The notes: generated by a model from the letters alone, not told the origin. Shown: positions 9,292 to 17,739, counted from the first letter of the stretch. The stretch: 64,000 nt of DNA from Gammaproteobacteria bacterium (GCA_029863305.1 JAOTVR010000006.1:1-64000); one strand, 5' to 3'. Numbers and translations: made by a program.

Positions 9292-10041
9292 TCAGATGCG
9301 GTTCAACGGTCGCGACAGCAATTCGCTGATCGCCACGAGCTCGAATCCTTCGGCATGTAACTTCGGCAGCTCACGTTCGAGCACTTCCAGCGTTTCCCTG
9401 AACGGATGGCCGATCGCAACGGCGCTTCCGCGCTGCCGCGCCACCGCCTTCAGGCGCTCGAATTCGCGGGAGACCGCCTTGCTCGATCGATCATGATCAA
9501 GAAACACGTCCCGCCTGGTGGCGGTTACGCCTGACTCAGCAGCAATCCGCAGCGCGACACTTTCGTGAGTGGTGTAGCTGTCGATAAAAAACAGATTCTC
9601 CCGCGCCAGTATCTCCTCCATCAGCCAGCCCATATGGCCCGGATGGCGCGTCAACAGGCTGCCTCGATGACTGCTGACGCCGATCGCGAAAGGTACGGTG
9701 GCGATCGCGCCAGCGAAGGTTTCCGCAAATGTCCTGCGCGACATGTCGAGCATTAGCGCCCCGGGCTCCAGGAAATCACGATTCTCGACCGACTCCAGCG
9801 GCAGGTGCATCAGGACTTCCTTGCCGCGTTCATTGGCCAGTCTGGCAAGTTGCCGCCCCTGCGGCGTGCCCGGAAGAACAGCAAACGCAACGGGGCCAGG
9901 CAGATCGATGGCGCGCCGGCCGGCCTCCAGTTCATAGCCAAGATCGTCGATGATGATGGCTATGCGCGGCTTTGGCTCTGCAACGCTTTGCGCAACCAGC
10001 AGCGTCACCGCCGCCACACACAGAAACCCGCTGCGGATCAT
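9292..10041 (-). CDS. yibQ: Divergent polysaccharide deacetylase family protein (YibQ-like)
   Basis: Periplasmic protein of the divergent polysaccharide deacetylase (DUF610) family, 249 aa. An N-terminal signal peptide (MIRSGFLCVAAVTLLVAQSVA) is followed by the hallmark RIAIIIDDLGYELEAG and later FAVLPGTPQGRQLARLA and VLMHLPLES. The gene starts inside the ctpA stop region (4 bp overlap), completing the envC-ctpA-yibQ order common in gammaproteobacteria and pointing to a cell-wall role. Enzymatic activity of this family is not well established, so the deacetylase name is structural. Confidence 0.9.
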   Translation of the reverse strand: MIRSGFLCVAAVTLLVAQSVAEPKPRIAIIIDDLGYELEAGRRAIDLPGPVAFAVLPGTPQGRQLARLANERGKEVLMHLPLESVENRDFLEPGALMLDMSRRTFAETFAGAIATVPFAIGVSSHRGSLLTRHPGHMGWLMEEILARENLFFIDSYTTHESVALRIAAESGVTATRRDVFLDHDRSSKAVSREFERLKAVARQRGSAVAIGHPFRETLEVLERELPKLHAEGFELVAISELLSRPLNRI

Positions 10042-11258
10042 AGCGCGTTGCTATGCATTACCTGTTCGCGTCGCAGCCGCTCAACGGCTGCAAGCAGCTG
10101 ACCGTCTTGCTCCCGGTCTACCGTGCCGGTCAGACTCAGGTCCGGGAATCCCGGTGTGTCTTCGACGTACAAATCCGGCGTGATGCCGGTCTCGTGAATC
10201 GAGCTACCCGACGGTGTGTAATAACGCGATGTCGTGAGCTTGATCGCTCGCCCCTTGGACAACGGCATTACCGTTTGTACAAGGCCCTTGCCGAAGGTTG
10301 CCGTTCCTACAATGGCTGCGCGGCCATGATCCTGCAGTGCGCCCGCGACGATCTCCGACGCCGATGCGGACCCCTGGTTGACGAGTACCACCATCTCCGC
10401 GCCGTCGAGCACATCACCGCGGTGAGCGGAGCGCCGGAATCGCGAGTCGGCCGTGCGCCCTTCGGCTGAAACGATAGTCCCCGAATCGAGAAACAGGTCG
10501 GAAACGTCGACTGCCGCTTCGAGAACCCCGCCCGGGTTGTTGCGCAGATCGAGCACCAGGCCCTCCAGCAGACCATCGCTGTCATCCTGCATCGAGTCAA
10601 TCGCGCGACTCAGTTCGCGCGCCGTCGTCTCGCTGAACTGATTGACTCGAACGTATCCGTAGGCGGGCGCAAGCAATTCGTGATGAACGCTGGCGACCCG
10701 AATAACCTCCCGGCGCATTTCATGAATAATCGCTTCGTCGTCACGCAATACCGTGATGCTGATCTTGCTTCCAGCGCGGCCGCGCATACGGCCTATCGTT
10801 TCTTGCAGCCTGGCTGCGTCGACCCGAACACCATCGACCGCAATGATCTGGTCTCCGCTGCGCAGACCGGAGCGCGCTGCCGGCGATCCTGCCATTGGGG
10901 TAACCACCAGAATCTCGCCGTCTTTCTCGTTGACCTCGACGCCGACACCCGAATAAGTGCCAGAGGTGCTGATCTGGATGTCGCGGTATTCACCGGCATC
11001 GAGGTATTGCGAGTGCGGATCGAGATCGCCGACCATGCCGCGAATGGCATTCTCGAGTAATACGCTGTCATCGATCGGCTCCACGTAATCCCGCTGCACG
11101 CGCTGCATGACTTCGGCGAACAGCCGTGCCTGCTGCAGCGCCCGCTGCTCGGCACCGGGCTGCGATCGATTGGCCATCAGATCGCCGCCCAAGGACAGGC
11201 TCAGGCCCATCACGGTACCGACAACCACAACCAGAATTGCTCTGGTTTTCAACAACAT
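10038..11258 (-). CDS. ctpA: S41-family C-terminal processing peptidase
   Basis: Periplasmic tail-specific protease, 406 aa. The track start at 11273 is a TTG; I chose the ATG at 11258 because AGGAGA lies seven bases upstream and the following MLLKTRAILVVVVGTVMG is a proper signal anchor. A PDZ domain (GVGVEVNEKDGEILVVTPM ...) spans about residues 85-165. The S41 catalytic region has the nucleophile in NQGSASASEIVAGAL and the lysine in ATFGKGLVQTVMPL. It sits between envC and yibQ, with envC supplying a divisome amidase activator, so the protease probably trims envelope or septal proteins. Confidence 0.94.
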   Translation of the reverse strand: MLLKTRAILVVVVGTVMGLSLSLGGDLMANRSQPGAEQRALQQARLFAEVMQRVQRDYVEPIDDSVLLENAIRGMVGDLDPHSQYLDAGEYRDIQISTSGTYSGVGVEVNEKDGEILVVTPMAGSPAARSGLRSGDQIIAVDGVRVDAARLQETIGRMRGRAGSKISITVLRDDEAIIHEMRREVIRVASVHHELLAPAYGYVRVNQFSETTARELSRAIDSMQDDSDGLLEGLVLDLRNNPGGVLEAAVDVSDLFLDSGTIVSAEGRTADSRFRRSAHRGDVLDGAEMVVLVNQGSASASEIVAGALQDHGRAAIVGTATFGKGLVQTVMPLSKGRAIKLTTSRYYTPSGSSIHETGITPDLYVEDTPGFPDLSLTGTVDREQDGQLLAAVERLRREQVMHSNAL

Positions 11259-11283
11259 ATACGTCTCCTGCAACCCTGGTAGC

Positions 11284-11305
11284 GGAGCCCGCCGCGCAGG
11301 GCTCC
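11284..11305 (-). repeat. Inverted repeat in the envC-ctpA gap
   Basis: GGAGCCC and GGGCTCC form a perfect 7 bp stem with an 8-base loop, about 26 bases before the ctpA start codon. No T-run follows in either direction, so it is better viewed as an mRNA processing or stabilising hairpin, or a weak operator, than as an intrinsic terminator. Confidence 0.4.
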
Positions 11306-11354
11306 TGACGATAACATAGCGGTGGGATAGCGCCTACACGGGCGGGTCACGTTT

Positions 11355-12515
11355 TTACCGGCCCGGACGGCGCGTCACCCACTGCCGCGGGTTCACCGCT
11401 TGCGTACCTCGCCGTATCTCGAAATAGAGGCTCGACTGCGGTTGGCCACCGCTGTCACCGACTGTCGCAATCACGTCGCCGGGCGCCACCCAGTCGCCGG
11501 TGTTCTTGACGATGGTTTCGTTGTAGCCGTAAAGCGTCATGTAATTTTCGCCATGGTTGACGATGACCAACAGGCCGAGGCCCGCCAGCCAGTCGGCGAA
11601 CACGACGCGGCCGTGATAGACGGATCGCACCTCCTGGCCGCGCGGCGCCGCAAGCACGACACCGTTCCATTTCAGGCGGTCGCTAACCCGGGGTTGCCCA
11701 TAGTCATGCAGCAAGCGGCCGGCGACGGGCCACGTCAGCCGCCCTTTGTGTTCGCTAAACGGGTCCTCGGAGCTGATCGGGTAGTCGGACAATATGCTCG
11801 TCAGCTCCGTGATCAGGCGAGACAGGTCTTTCTCCTGCGCTGCCAGGCGCTCAACCTCACGGCCCTCATCGGCGATCTTCGCCTGCAGGCCGCTGAGCAA
11901 TTGCTGCCGCTTTTCCTGCGCGGTATTGAGCGCGGTCAGCTCCGCATAGCGTGTTTTGGCAAGATCGGCCAGGCGCGCTTCCTCGGCGGCCACCTGGCTG
12001 CGCAGCTCCGCCAGTTCGCGAATCGCCGCCGTGACGGCCTCGATATTGGCGCCGCGATAGGCGTTCAAATACCCGTAATAGGCCATGAGCCGCCCCAGCG
12101 TTGCCGGATCGCGCTGATTGAGAAGCAGCTTGATCCTTTCCTGCTTGCCGCTCATATACGCGGCGCGCACCTGATTCGCGAGCTCCCTTGTTTCGCCGTC
12201 AAGCTCGGCTTCGCGTGTTTTTAGCCGCTCATCGAGCTCGGACTTGCGTTTCGCGCTGTATGCTCGTTGCCGCTCGAGTTCCTTGAGTCGAATTCGCTGT
12301 TCGGAAATCGCGATCTCCGCATCCTGCAGTTCCGCGGTCAGTCGGTCCCGGCTCGACGCGCTGGCATCCATGCTCTGTTTGAGTTCGCTGATACGCTCGC
12401 GCACCTCCTCGAGCTCCTGCTCCTTGATTTTGGCGAGTTCCCCCTCGGATTGCTGCGCCGCCGCAGGCATGACCACAGCCAGAGAGAAGAATAAGAGGAG
12501 TATGAGCCGCTTCAT
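11355..12515 (-). CDS. envC: Murein hydrolase activator EnvC (degenerate LytM/M23 domain)
   Basis: Periplasmic activator of the septal amidases in cell division. Signal peptide MKRLILLLFFSLAVVMPAAA, then a long coiled coil from about residue 22 to 245, then a LytM/M23 fold beginning near RLTWPVAGRLLHDYG. The metal-binding residues of active M23 enzymes are absent: the HxxxD motif is replaced by KWNGVVLAA and the HxH motif reads YFEIRRG, as in E. coli EnvC, which only activates amidases. It is the first gene of a leftward set with ctpA and yibQ and is divergent from yibN, 73 bp away. Confidence 0.94.
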   Translation of the reverse strand: MKRLILLLFFSLAVVMPAAAQQSEGELAKIKEQELEEVRERISELKQSMDASASSRDRLTAELQDAEIAISEQRIRLKELERQRAYSAKRKSELDERLKTREAELDGETRELANQVRAAYMSGKQERIKLLLNQRDPATLGRLMAYYGYLNAYRGANIEAVTAAIRELAELRSQVAAEEARLADLAKTRYAELTALNTAQEKRQQLLSGLQAKIADEGREVERLAAQEKDLSRLITELTSILSDYPISSEDPFSEHKGRLTWPVAGRLLHDYGQPRVSDRLKWNGVVLAAPRGQEVRSVYHGRVVFADWLAGLGLLVIVNHGENYMTLYGYNETIVKNTGDWVAPGDVIATVGDSGGQPQSSLYFEIRRGTQAVNPRQWVTRRPGR

Positions 12516-12527
12516 GATTCGGCAGTT

Positions 12528-12536
12528 TGGTATAAT
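12528..12536 (+). promoter_or_regulatory. Extended -10 promoter for yibN-secB-gpsA
   Basis: TGGTATAAT is a perfect -10 hexamer with the TG extension, inside the 73 bp gap between divergent envC and yibN. There is no good -35 at 17 bp, as expected for an extended -10 promoter. Transcription would begin near 12543, leaving a leader of about 45 bases. Confidence 0.62.
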
Positions 12537-12588
12537 GCGTCCTTTGCCACAACCAGGGCGTCACGCTCCCCGCCCCAAAATAATAACC

Positions 12589-13038
12589 ATGGACAAATTC
12601 CTCGAATTCGCCGGCAACCATACCTTGCTGGTGCTCGCTCTCGTGATCAGTTTTCTGGTGCTGATCTTCACCGAGCTGCGCCGCAAGGCGGGTGGGCTGG
12701 TTGCTGTTGATCCGACCGACGCGGTCCGCCTGATCAACAACGAAGCTGCCGTAATCGACCTGCGTAACGCCGAGGCGTACGCTCGCGGACATATTGTCAA
12801 CGCGAAGAACATTCCACTGGATGAATTCGAAGCCAAACGAAGTTCGGTCGACAGTTTCAAGAGCAAGCCGGTCATCGCCGTGTGCGACAGCGGCATCAGT
12901 TCCAATAAAGTGGTTGCTTCGTTGCGCAAGTCCGGCTTCGAAAGTGCCTACGGCCTGAAAGGTGGCATGAACGCCTGGAACCAGGCGGGGCTCCCGGTTG
13001 TCACTGGCAAGAAGACCAAAAGCAAGCGCAAGAAATAG
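12589..13038 (+). CDS. yibN: Membrane-anchored rhodanese-like protein (YibN-type)
   Basis: A 149 aa protein with one N-terminal transmembrane helix (TLLVLALVISFLVLIF, about residues 11-27) and a cytoplasmic rhodanese domain. The active loop is VIAVCDSGISSNKV with the catalytic Cys. The track start at 12244 is a shadow extension through envC; the ATG at 12589 gives the standard YibN N-terminus MDKFLEF and leaves room for the TATAAT promoter. A basic tail (KKTKSKRKK) ends the protein. It precedes secB, as in E. coli, but grxC, usually between them, is missing. Sulfurtransferase activity is inferred from the family. Confidence 0.9.
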   Translation: MDKFLEFAGNHTLLVLALVISFLVLIFTELRRKAGGLVAVDPTDAVRLINNEAAVIDLRNAEAYARGHIVNAKNIPLDEFEAKRSSVDSFKSKPVIAVCDSGISSNKVVASLRKSGFESAYGLKGGMNAWNQAGLPVVTGKKTKSKRKK

Positions 13039-13089
13039 TCATCCCGACACACAGGCATTCAAGCAGCGAACTTACGACTAGGAATCAGC

Positions 13090-13566
13090 ATGGCCGACGA
13101 AATCAAAGACGAAACAGAAAAACACATTTCCATTAACAAGATCTATCTCAAGGACTTCTCATTCGAATCACCGCAGGCTCCGGCCATATTTCGCAGCAAT
13201 GAGTGGAAACCGCAGACCAACCTGAATCTGCGCAGTAGTCACAACGAGGTCGAAGGCAATCTTCACGAGGTCGTCCTGACAATTACTGTCGACGCCAAAG
13301 ATGGAGATCAAACGCTTTTCCTGGTTGAGATTCACCAATCCGGCCTGTTCGACATTGGCGGTTATAAGGAAGAGGAGTTTGGCGCGATCGTCGGCAGCTT
13401 CTGCCCGAACATATTGTTCCCGTACGCGCGTGAATCTATCGCCAGCATCATTCAGAAAGGCGGTTTTCCGGAATTCGTCTTGCAACCAATCAATTTTGAT
13501 GCGCTGTACATGCAGTCGCGGGCGCAGGCCGCGCAGGCTCAGGTAGAGAGCGCGGAGAAACACTGA
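13090..13566 (+). CDS. secB: Protein-export chaperone SecB
   Basis: Cytosolic tetrameric chaperone that keeps precursor proteins unfolded and hands them to SecA. The 158 aa chain has the family core ISINKIYLKDFSFESPQAP near residue 15 and the SecA-contact and tetramer region IHQSGLFDIGG and CPNILFPYARESIASI. The C-terminal tail is short and lacks the usual basic SecA-binding end. The start codon ATG at 13090 follows AGGAATC. The stop codon TGA at 13564-13566 overlaps the proposed CTG start of gpsA. Confidence 0.96.
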   Translation: MADEIKDETEKHISINKIYLKDFSFESPQAPAIFRSNEWKPQTNLNLRSSHNEVEGNLHEVVLTITVDAKDGDQTLFLVEIHQSGLFDIGGYKEEEFGAIVGSFCPNILFPYARESIASIIQKGGFPEFVLQPINFDALYMQSRAQAAQAQVESAEKH

Positions 13567-14582
13567 TAGGCGCCGCGACCGCAAGAAAGGTCGCTGTCGT
13601 CGGCGCCGGCTCCTGGGGAACCGCGCTGGCGCTGCAACTGGCGCGCCGCGGATGCGATGTGCGCCTGGGGGGGGTGCGCGAACTCGACCTGCTCGAGATC
13701 ATGGCGGCTGATGGCGAAAACGCTCGCTACCTGCCCGGCATTCCTTTCCCGGCCAACCTGATCGCATACCCCGACATAAAGGAATGTATCGACGACGCAC
13801 GCGATATTCTCGTGGTCGTACCGAGCCACGGCTTGCGTGAAACACTCACGACGATTAAGCCCCTGCTCGGCCCACGCTCACGCGTTTGCTGGGCGACCAA
13901 GGGCTTTGAGCTTCACACCGGCAAGCTGCCGCACCAGGTGGCCGCTGACGTGCTGGGCCCCGATCGCCCGATGGCCGTGTTATCCGGGCCGACGTTCGCC
14001 AAGGAGGTCGCCGCCGGTCTGCCGACAGCGATGACCATCGCTGCGAGCGACGCTGGCTTTGCCGAGGATCTTGCTGTTGCGCTTTCTGCCAGGAACTTCC
14101 GCGCATACACCTCCGACGACATGATTGGTGTCGAGGTCGGTGGCGCGGTCAAAAACGTGCTCGCCATTGCCGCTGGCATGTCAGATGGGCTGGGCTTTGG
14201 TGCAAATACCCGCGTCGCACTGATTAATCGCGGTCTCGTTGAGATGACCCGTCTCGGTGTCGCGCTGGGCGCCAAACAGGAAACATTTATGGGGCTCGCC
14301 TGCATGGGCGACCTCGTCCTGACCTGCACCGACAATCTCTCACGCAACCGACGCATGGGTCTTGCCCTCGCGAGCGGCATGTCGATTGAGGAAGCCAAGA
14401 AAGAAATCCAGCAGGTTGTCGAGGGCGTCATGGCGGCTGAAGCGGTGAAAGAAGTCGCAGATGACCTCGGCATTGAAATGCCCATCTGCCAACAGGTTTA
14501 CCAGATTCTCTATGCCGGCACATCGCCACGTGAGGCGGTCGAGACACTGATGGGGCGAGAGCTAAAACCAGAAAACTCGTGA
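13563..14582 (+). CDS. gpsA: NAD(P)H-dependent glycerol-3-phosphate dehydrogenase with non-canonical start
   Basis: Converts dihydroxyacetone phosphate to sn-glycerol-3-phosphate for phospholipid synthesis. The track begins at a GTG (13659) that would delete the Rossmann nucleotide-binding loop, but the frame continues upstream and encodes KVAVVGAGSWGTALALQLARRG, the true N-terminus. Between the upstream in-frame stop (13497) and that motif there is no ATG, GTG or TTG. The best start is CTG at 13563, overlapping the secB TGA (CTGA) with GGAG five bases upstream; ATA at 13566 is the alternative. The resulting 339 aa is normal. NARYLPG, GGAVKNVLAIAAG and TCTDNLSRNRRMG motifs are present. A run of eight G at 13667-13674 falls in a variable loop. 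Confidence 0.9.
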   Translation: MIGAATARKVAVVGAGSWGTALALQLARRGCDVRLGGVRELDLLEIMAADGENARYLPGIPFPANLIAYPDIKECIDDARDILVVVPSHGLRETLTTIKPLLGPRSRVCWATKGFELHTGKLPHQVAADVLGPDRPMAVLSGPTFAKEVAAGLPTAMTIAASDAGFAEDLAVALSARNFRAYTSDDMIGVEVGGAVKNVLAIAAGMSDGLGFGANTRVALINRGLVEMTRLGVALGAKQETFMGLACMGDLVLTCTDNLSRNRRMGLALASGMSIEEAKKEIQQVVEGVMAAEAVKEVADDLGIEMPICQQVYQILYAGTSPREAVETLMGRELKPENS

Positions 14583-14655
14583 CAAGGGGCTTTCGAGGGG
14601 TTCGTCGCCCCGCGGCTCAAAATGTGCAAGAACCGACCCGAAAACCAGGACCCGT

Positions 14656-14802
14656 GTGGTGCCGGAACAGCGGCAGGCAGAATGGACGATTCGCAAGGCG
14701 ATTGAAGAGCTCGTGAGCCTGAACAAGAACCAGGGCTTCATCTTTCCGAGAGGCTCCTGCTGCTGGCAATCGCCCCTGAATGCACTAGTATGCTTGCAAT
14801 AA
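14656..14802 (+). other. Gap between gpsA and FAD oxidase; doubtful 48-codon ORF
   Basis: The 244 bp between gpsA and the oxidase gene hold no recognisable RNA gene. One same-strand frame is open from within gpsA to 14802 and could encode a 48 aa peptide from GTG 14656 (RQAEWTIRKAIEELVSLNKN...). It has no clear ribosome binding site and I recognise no relative. It may be the remnant of a lost gene or chance. Confidence 0.2.
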
Positions 14803-14826
14803 GCCAATAACAATTTGGGGGTTATC

Positions 14827-16314
14827 ATGGATCGACGCAAGTTCTGCCGTACTGCACTTGCTGCCAGTGTGGCGGCAGCTATTCCGCTGTTGCCGGGCTG
14901 CGAGCGCAAAGCGCCGGTTGCAACCGACGCCGTTACCAGCGTGCGCGGCATTTCTCTCGAAGGCGCCGAACTCGAACTTGAAAGAGCTGCCATCAGGGAA
15001 CTCGGCGAAAGCCTGACGGGGCCGGTATTGTTGTCAAACCACGCCGAATACGACAATGCGCGCAAAATCTGGAACGGCATGCACGATCGCCGGCCGGCGC
15101 TGATCGCGCGCTGCATGAACACTGAGGATGTTGGCAACGCCGTCACTTTCGCTCGTGAGCGCGGGCTGTTAACAGCGGTCCGCGGCGGTGGGCATAGCTG
15201 GCCGGGTAAATCTGTCTGTGACGACGGCTTGATGATCGACCTTTCGCTGATGAATACAGTGGCTGCCGACCCGGAAGCACAGCGCGCGCATGCGCGCGGC
15301 GGCGCGTTGTTGAACGCGCTTGACTCGGCCGCGCTCGAATACGGACTGATTACCACGGCTGGTGTCGTTTCGCATACCGGCGTTGGTGGTTTTACGCTGG
15401 GCGGTGGAATGGGTCGGCTCAATCGCAAGTACGGCCTGGCGATTGACAATCTGCGCTCTGCTGAAATCATTACTGCCGACGGCGTGGTACGACGCGTCAG
15501 CGAAGAGCAGGAGCCTGATTTGTTTTGGGCGCTGCGCGGCGGCGGCGGCAACTTTGGGGTGGTTACGGAATTCGAATTCGCGCTGCATCCATTCGAACGC
15601 AAGCTCTTTTCCGGCAATATTGTCTGGCCGGTCGCCCAGGCACGCGATGTACTCGAGTTCTACGGTGAGTGGTACCTGGGCCTGTCCGACGAAATGTATG
15701 TCGGCCCCGCGATGGCGACCGGCGCAGATGGCGCCGGCGTCATCCTGATGGAGGTCGTTTACAACGGCGATCCGGCGGCGGGCGAAAAAGAACTCGAGCC
15801 ACTCAGAAAAATAGGTAAGCCGATCGACGATACTGTCGCGATGCAGGATTACATGATCATGCAAACGCAGGAAGACGTCGCATTCGGTCACGGTGTTCGT
15901 TCCTACATCAAGAATGGCATGGTCAGTGAATTCACGCAGGGCCTGGTCGACATGATGATCGAGTCGTTTACAAACGATCCACGCCTCGCGATGTTTACAC
16001 ACACTCTGGGCGGCGCCGCAAAGCGCGTTGGTGAACTGGACACGGCATTCCCGCATCGAAACGCCGAGACAATGGTGGGCGTCGGCGGCGGCTGGATGGA
16101 CCCGGCAGACGACGAATCGGGCATCGCATTGTCTCGCGAGTGGTATTACAAGCTCGAGCCCTTTATGGGCGGCTACTACGACAACATCGATTTCGACGGT
16201 GACAAGGCCGCTGGAAACTACGGCCCAGCGTATCCGCGGCTCAGCAAAATCAAGGCGCAATACGATCCAGGCAATCTGTTTCGCCTGAACAGCAACATCA
16301 TTCCGGCGGCTTAG
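14827..16314 (+). CDS. Exported FAD-linked oxidoreductase, PCMH/BBE type
   Basis: A 495 aa berberine-bridge/PCMH-type flavoprotein oxidase. The N-terminus MDRRKFCRTALAASVAAAIPLLPGC combines a Tat-like RRKFCR with a lipobox Cys, so a folded, membrane-tethered periplasmic enzyme is expected. The FAD domain shows AVRGGGHSWPGKS (His for the 8-alpha-histidyl FAD link), VGGFTLGGGMGRLNRKYG and ALRGGGGNFGVVTEFEF; the C-terminal BBE segment is NYGPAYPRLSKIKAQYDP. The second covalent attachment Cys of bicovalent members is absent (GVVSHTGVGGF). I chose ATG 14827 over the track TTG because GGGGG precedes it. Substrate unknown; sugars, oligosaccharides or phenolics are family options. It separates gpsA from trmL. 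Confidence 0.87.
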   Translation: MDRRKFCRTALAASVAAAIPLLPGCERKAPVATDAVTSVRGISLEGAELELERAAIRELGESLTGPVLLSNHAEYDNARKIWNGMHDRRPALIARCMNTEDVGNAVTFARERGLLTAVRGGGHSWPGKSVCDDGLMIDLSLMNTVAADPEAQRAHARGGALLNALDSAALEYGLITTAGVVSHTGVGGFTLGGGMGRLNRKYGLAIDNLRSAEIITADGVVRRVSEEQEPDLFWALRGGGGNFGVVTEFEFALHPFERKLFSGNIVWPVAQARDVLEFYGEWYLGLSDEMYVGPAMATGADGAGVILMEVVYNGDPAAGEKELEPLRKIGKPIDDTVAMQDYMIMQTQEDVAFGHGVRSYIKNGMVSEFTQGLVDMMIESFTNDPRLAMFTHTLGGAAKRVGELDTAFPHRNAETMVGVGGGWMDPADDESGIALSREWYYKLEPFMGGYYDNIDFDGDKAAGNYGPAYPRLSKIKAQYDPGNLFRLNSNIIPAA

Positions 16315-16779
16315 TCAGACGCCGTTCTCGAAGCCAAGCTGCCGCCACGCCTCGTAGACGATGACGGCGGCGGCGTTGGAGAGATTCAGGCTGCGGCTGC
16401 CCTGCCGCATCGGCACGCGCAATACCTGCGCCGCCGGCAGGGCCTCCAGCACTGCCCGCGGCAGGCCGCGGGTTTCCGGCCCGAGCAGAAATGTGTCGCC
16501 CGCGTTGTATGCCGGCTGGTCGTGGGGCGTTGTGCCATGGGTGCTCAAGGCAAATACTCGCGGCCGGCCAATGGCCATCAAGCACTGATCGAGTGACTTG
16601 TGCGTTGTCACTCTGGCGAACTCGCGATAGTCCAGGCCCGCGCGCCGCAATTTTTTCTCTTCCAGATCGAAGCCGAGCGGCTCGATCAGGTGCAGCGCAA
16701 CACCTGTATTCGCACACAATCGAATGACGTTGCCCGTGTTCGGCGGAATCTCGGGTTCATAGAGAATCAGGTTGAACAT
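16315..16779 (-). CDS. trmL: tRNA (cytidine(34)-2'-O)-methyltransferase
   Basis: SPOUT methyltransferase that 2'-O-methylates the wobble base of certain leucine tRNAs. The ATG at 16779 gives MFNLILYEPEIPPNTGNVIR, the standard start, and a length of 154 aa, very close to E. coli TrmL; the track start adds six residues. The knotted SAM-binding C-terminus is intact: FLLGPETRGLP, LRVPMRQGSRSLNLSNAAAVIVYEAWRQ (quoted in part). The stop abuts the stop of the convergent FAD oxidase with no spacer, and its 5' end is divergent from pyrD. Confidence 0.95.
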   Translation of the reverse strand: MFNLILYEPEIPPNTGNVIRLCANTGVALHLIEPLGFDLEEKKLRRAGLDYREFARVTTHKSLDQCLMAIGRPRVFALSTHGTTPHDQPAYNAGDTFLLGPETRGLPRAVLEALPAAQVLRVPMRQGSRSLNLSNAAAVIVYEAWRQLGFENGV

Positions 16780-16788
16780 TGACGTAGA

Positions 16789-17739
16789 ATGCCGCATCCA
16801 ATGGTCGACTCACAAACAAACCTTCTACACGTCGATTTTTGCGGCCTGTCATTAGCCTCGCCGATTGTGCTCTTGTCCGGCTGTGTTGGCTTTGGCGAGG
16901 AATACACCCGGGTCGAAGGGTTCTCCAATAACGACGTCGGCGCCGTGGTGCTCAAGGGCACGACGAAAGAGCCGCGTCTTGGCAATGCACCGCACCGCGT
17001 CTGCGAAACGCCTATGGGCATGCTGAACGCCATCGGTCTGCAGAATCCGGGCGTGGACACGGTCGTCGACGAGATTCTGCCGGGCCTGGATTTTTCCGAG
17101 ACTCGATTCATCGCCAATGTCTGTGGCTCGACCATCGACGACTACGCCATCGTTACCAGGCGCTTCGACGACTCGCCAATCGATGCGATCGAAATCAACA
17201 TCTCCTGCCCGAACATCCGGGAAGGTGGCGTTCAGTTCGGCAACATTCCCGAGATGTCGGCGCGCGTCGTCGCCGCATGTCGTGCCGCAACCAGCAAGCC
17301 GATCATCACCAAGCTCTCGCCGAATCAGACGGATATCGCGGAGAATGCGCGGCTGTGTATCGAGGCAGGCACCGACGGTCTCGCCGTGATCAACACCCTC
17401 ATGGGTATGGCGATCGACATCGAGAAACGTGCGCCTGTCCTCGGCAACGTCCGCGGCGGCCTTTCCGGGCCAGCCATAAAACCGATCGCATTGCTCAAGA
17501 CGCAACAGGTCTATGAGGTCGCAAGACCACACGATGTGCCGATCATAGGGCAGGGCGGCATCACAACGCCGAACGATGCGATCGAATTCCTGATCGCCGG
17601 CGCAGCTGCCGTGGGCGTCGGTACCGCGCTGTTTTATGACCCTCTGGTCTGCAGGAAGATCAACGCGGAAATCGCCGGCTACCTCGAGCGCCACAAGATG
17701 ACCTCTGTAGCGGATCTCACAGGGTCGCTACAGCTATAG
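16789..17739 (+). CDS. pyrD: Dihydroorotate dehydrogenase, class 1B-like catalytic subunit
   Basis: Flavoprotein oxidising dihydroorotate to orotate in pyrimidine synthesis. The 316 aa chain has the class 1 layout: SPIVLLSGCVGFGEEY, MGMLNAIGLQNPG, the base in INISCPNIREGG (active-site Cys, as in class 1 rather than the Ser of class 2), and the FMN phosphate loop IIGQGGITTPNDAIEFLIAG. Class 1B works with an iron-sulfur/FAD subunit, PyrK, which is not adjacent. Gammaproteobacteria normally use membrane-bound class 2 PyrD, so this may be an additional or replacing copy. Start is ATG 16789 or ATG 16801. Some family members act on dihydropyrimidines instead. Confidence 0.85.
   Translation: MPHPMVDSQTNLLHVDFCGLSLASPIVLLSGCVGFGEEYTRVEGFSNNDVGAVVLKGTTKEPRLGNAPHRVCETPMGMLNAIGLQNPGVDTVVDEILPGLDFSETRFIANVCGSTIDDYAIVTRRFDDSPIDAIEINISCPNIREGGVQFGNIPEMSARVVAACRAATSKPIITKLSPNQTDIAENARLCIEAGTDGLAVINTLMGMAIDIEKRAPVLGNVRGGLSGPAIKPIALLKTQQVYEVARPHDVPIIGQGGITTPNDAIEFLIAGAAAVGVGTALFYDPLVCRKINAEIAGYLERHKMTSVADLTGSLQL

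Noticed and set aside
8336-9496. 386 aa plus-strand ORF opposite the Kazal gene
   Set aside because: Antisense shadow; the minus strand has signal peptide and six conserved repeats.
12244-12588. N-terminal extension of the yibN ORF
   Set aside because: It is antisense to envC, has no homology character, and passes through the TATAAT promoter.
13659-13661. Track start (GTG) of gpsA
   Set aside because: It would remove the conserved nucleotide-binding loop encoded directly upstream in the same frame.
14583-14640. Possible tRNA from GGGGTTCGTCGCCCC
   Set aside because: Only a T-arm-like stem; no acceptor, D or anticodon arms can be formed around it.
14562-15617. 351 aa minus-strand ORF opposite the FAD oxidase
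   Set aside because: Low-complexity Ser/Pro/Arg composition typical of antisense shadows in high-GC DNA; the sense strand encodes a clear flavoprotein.
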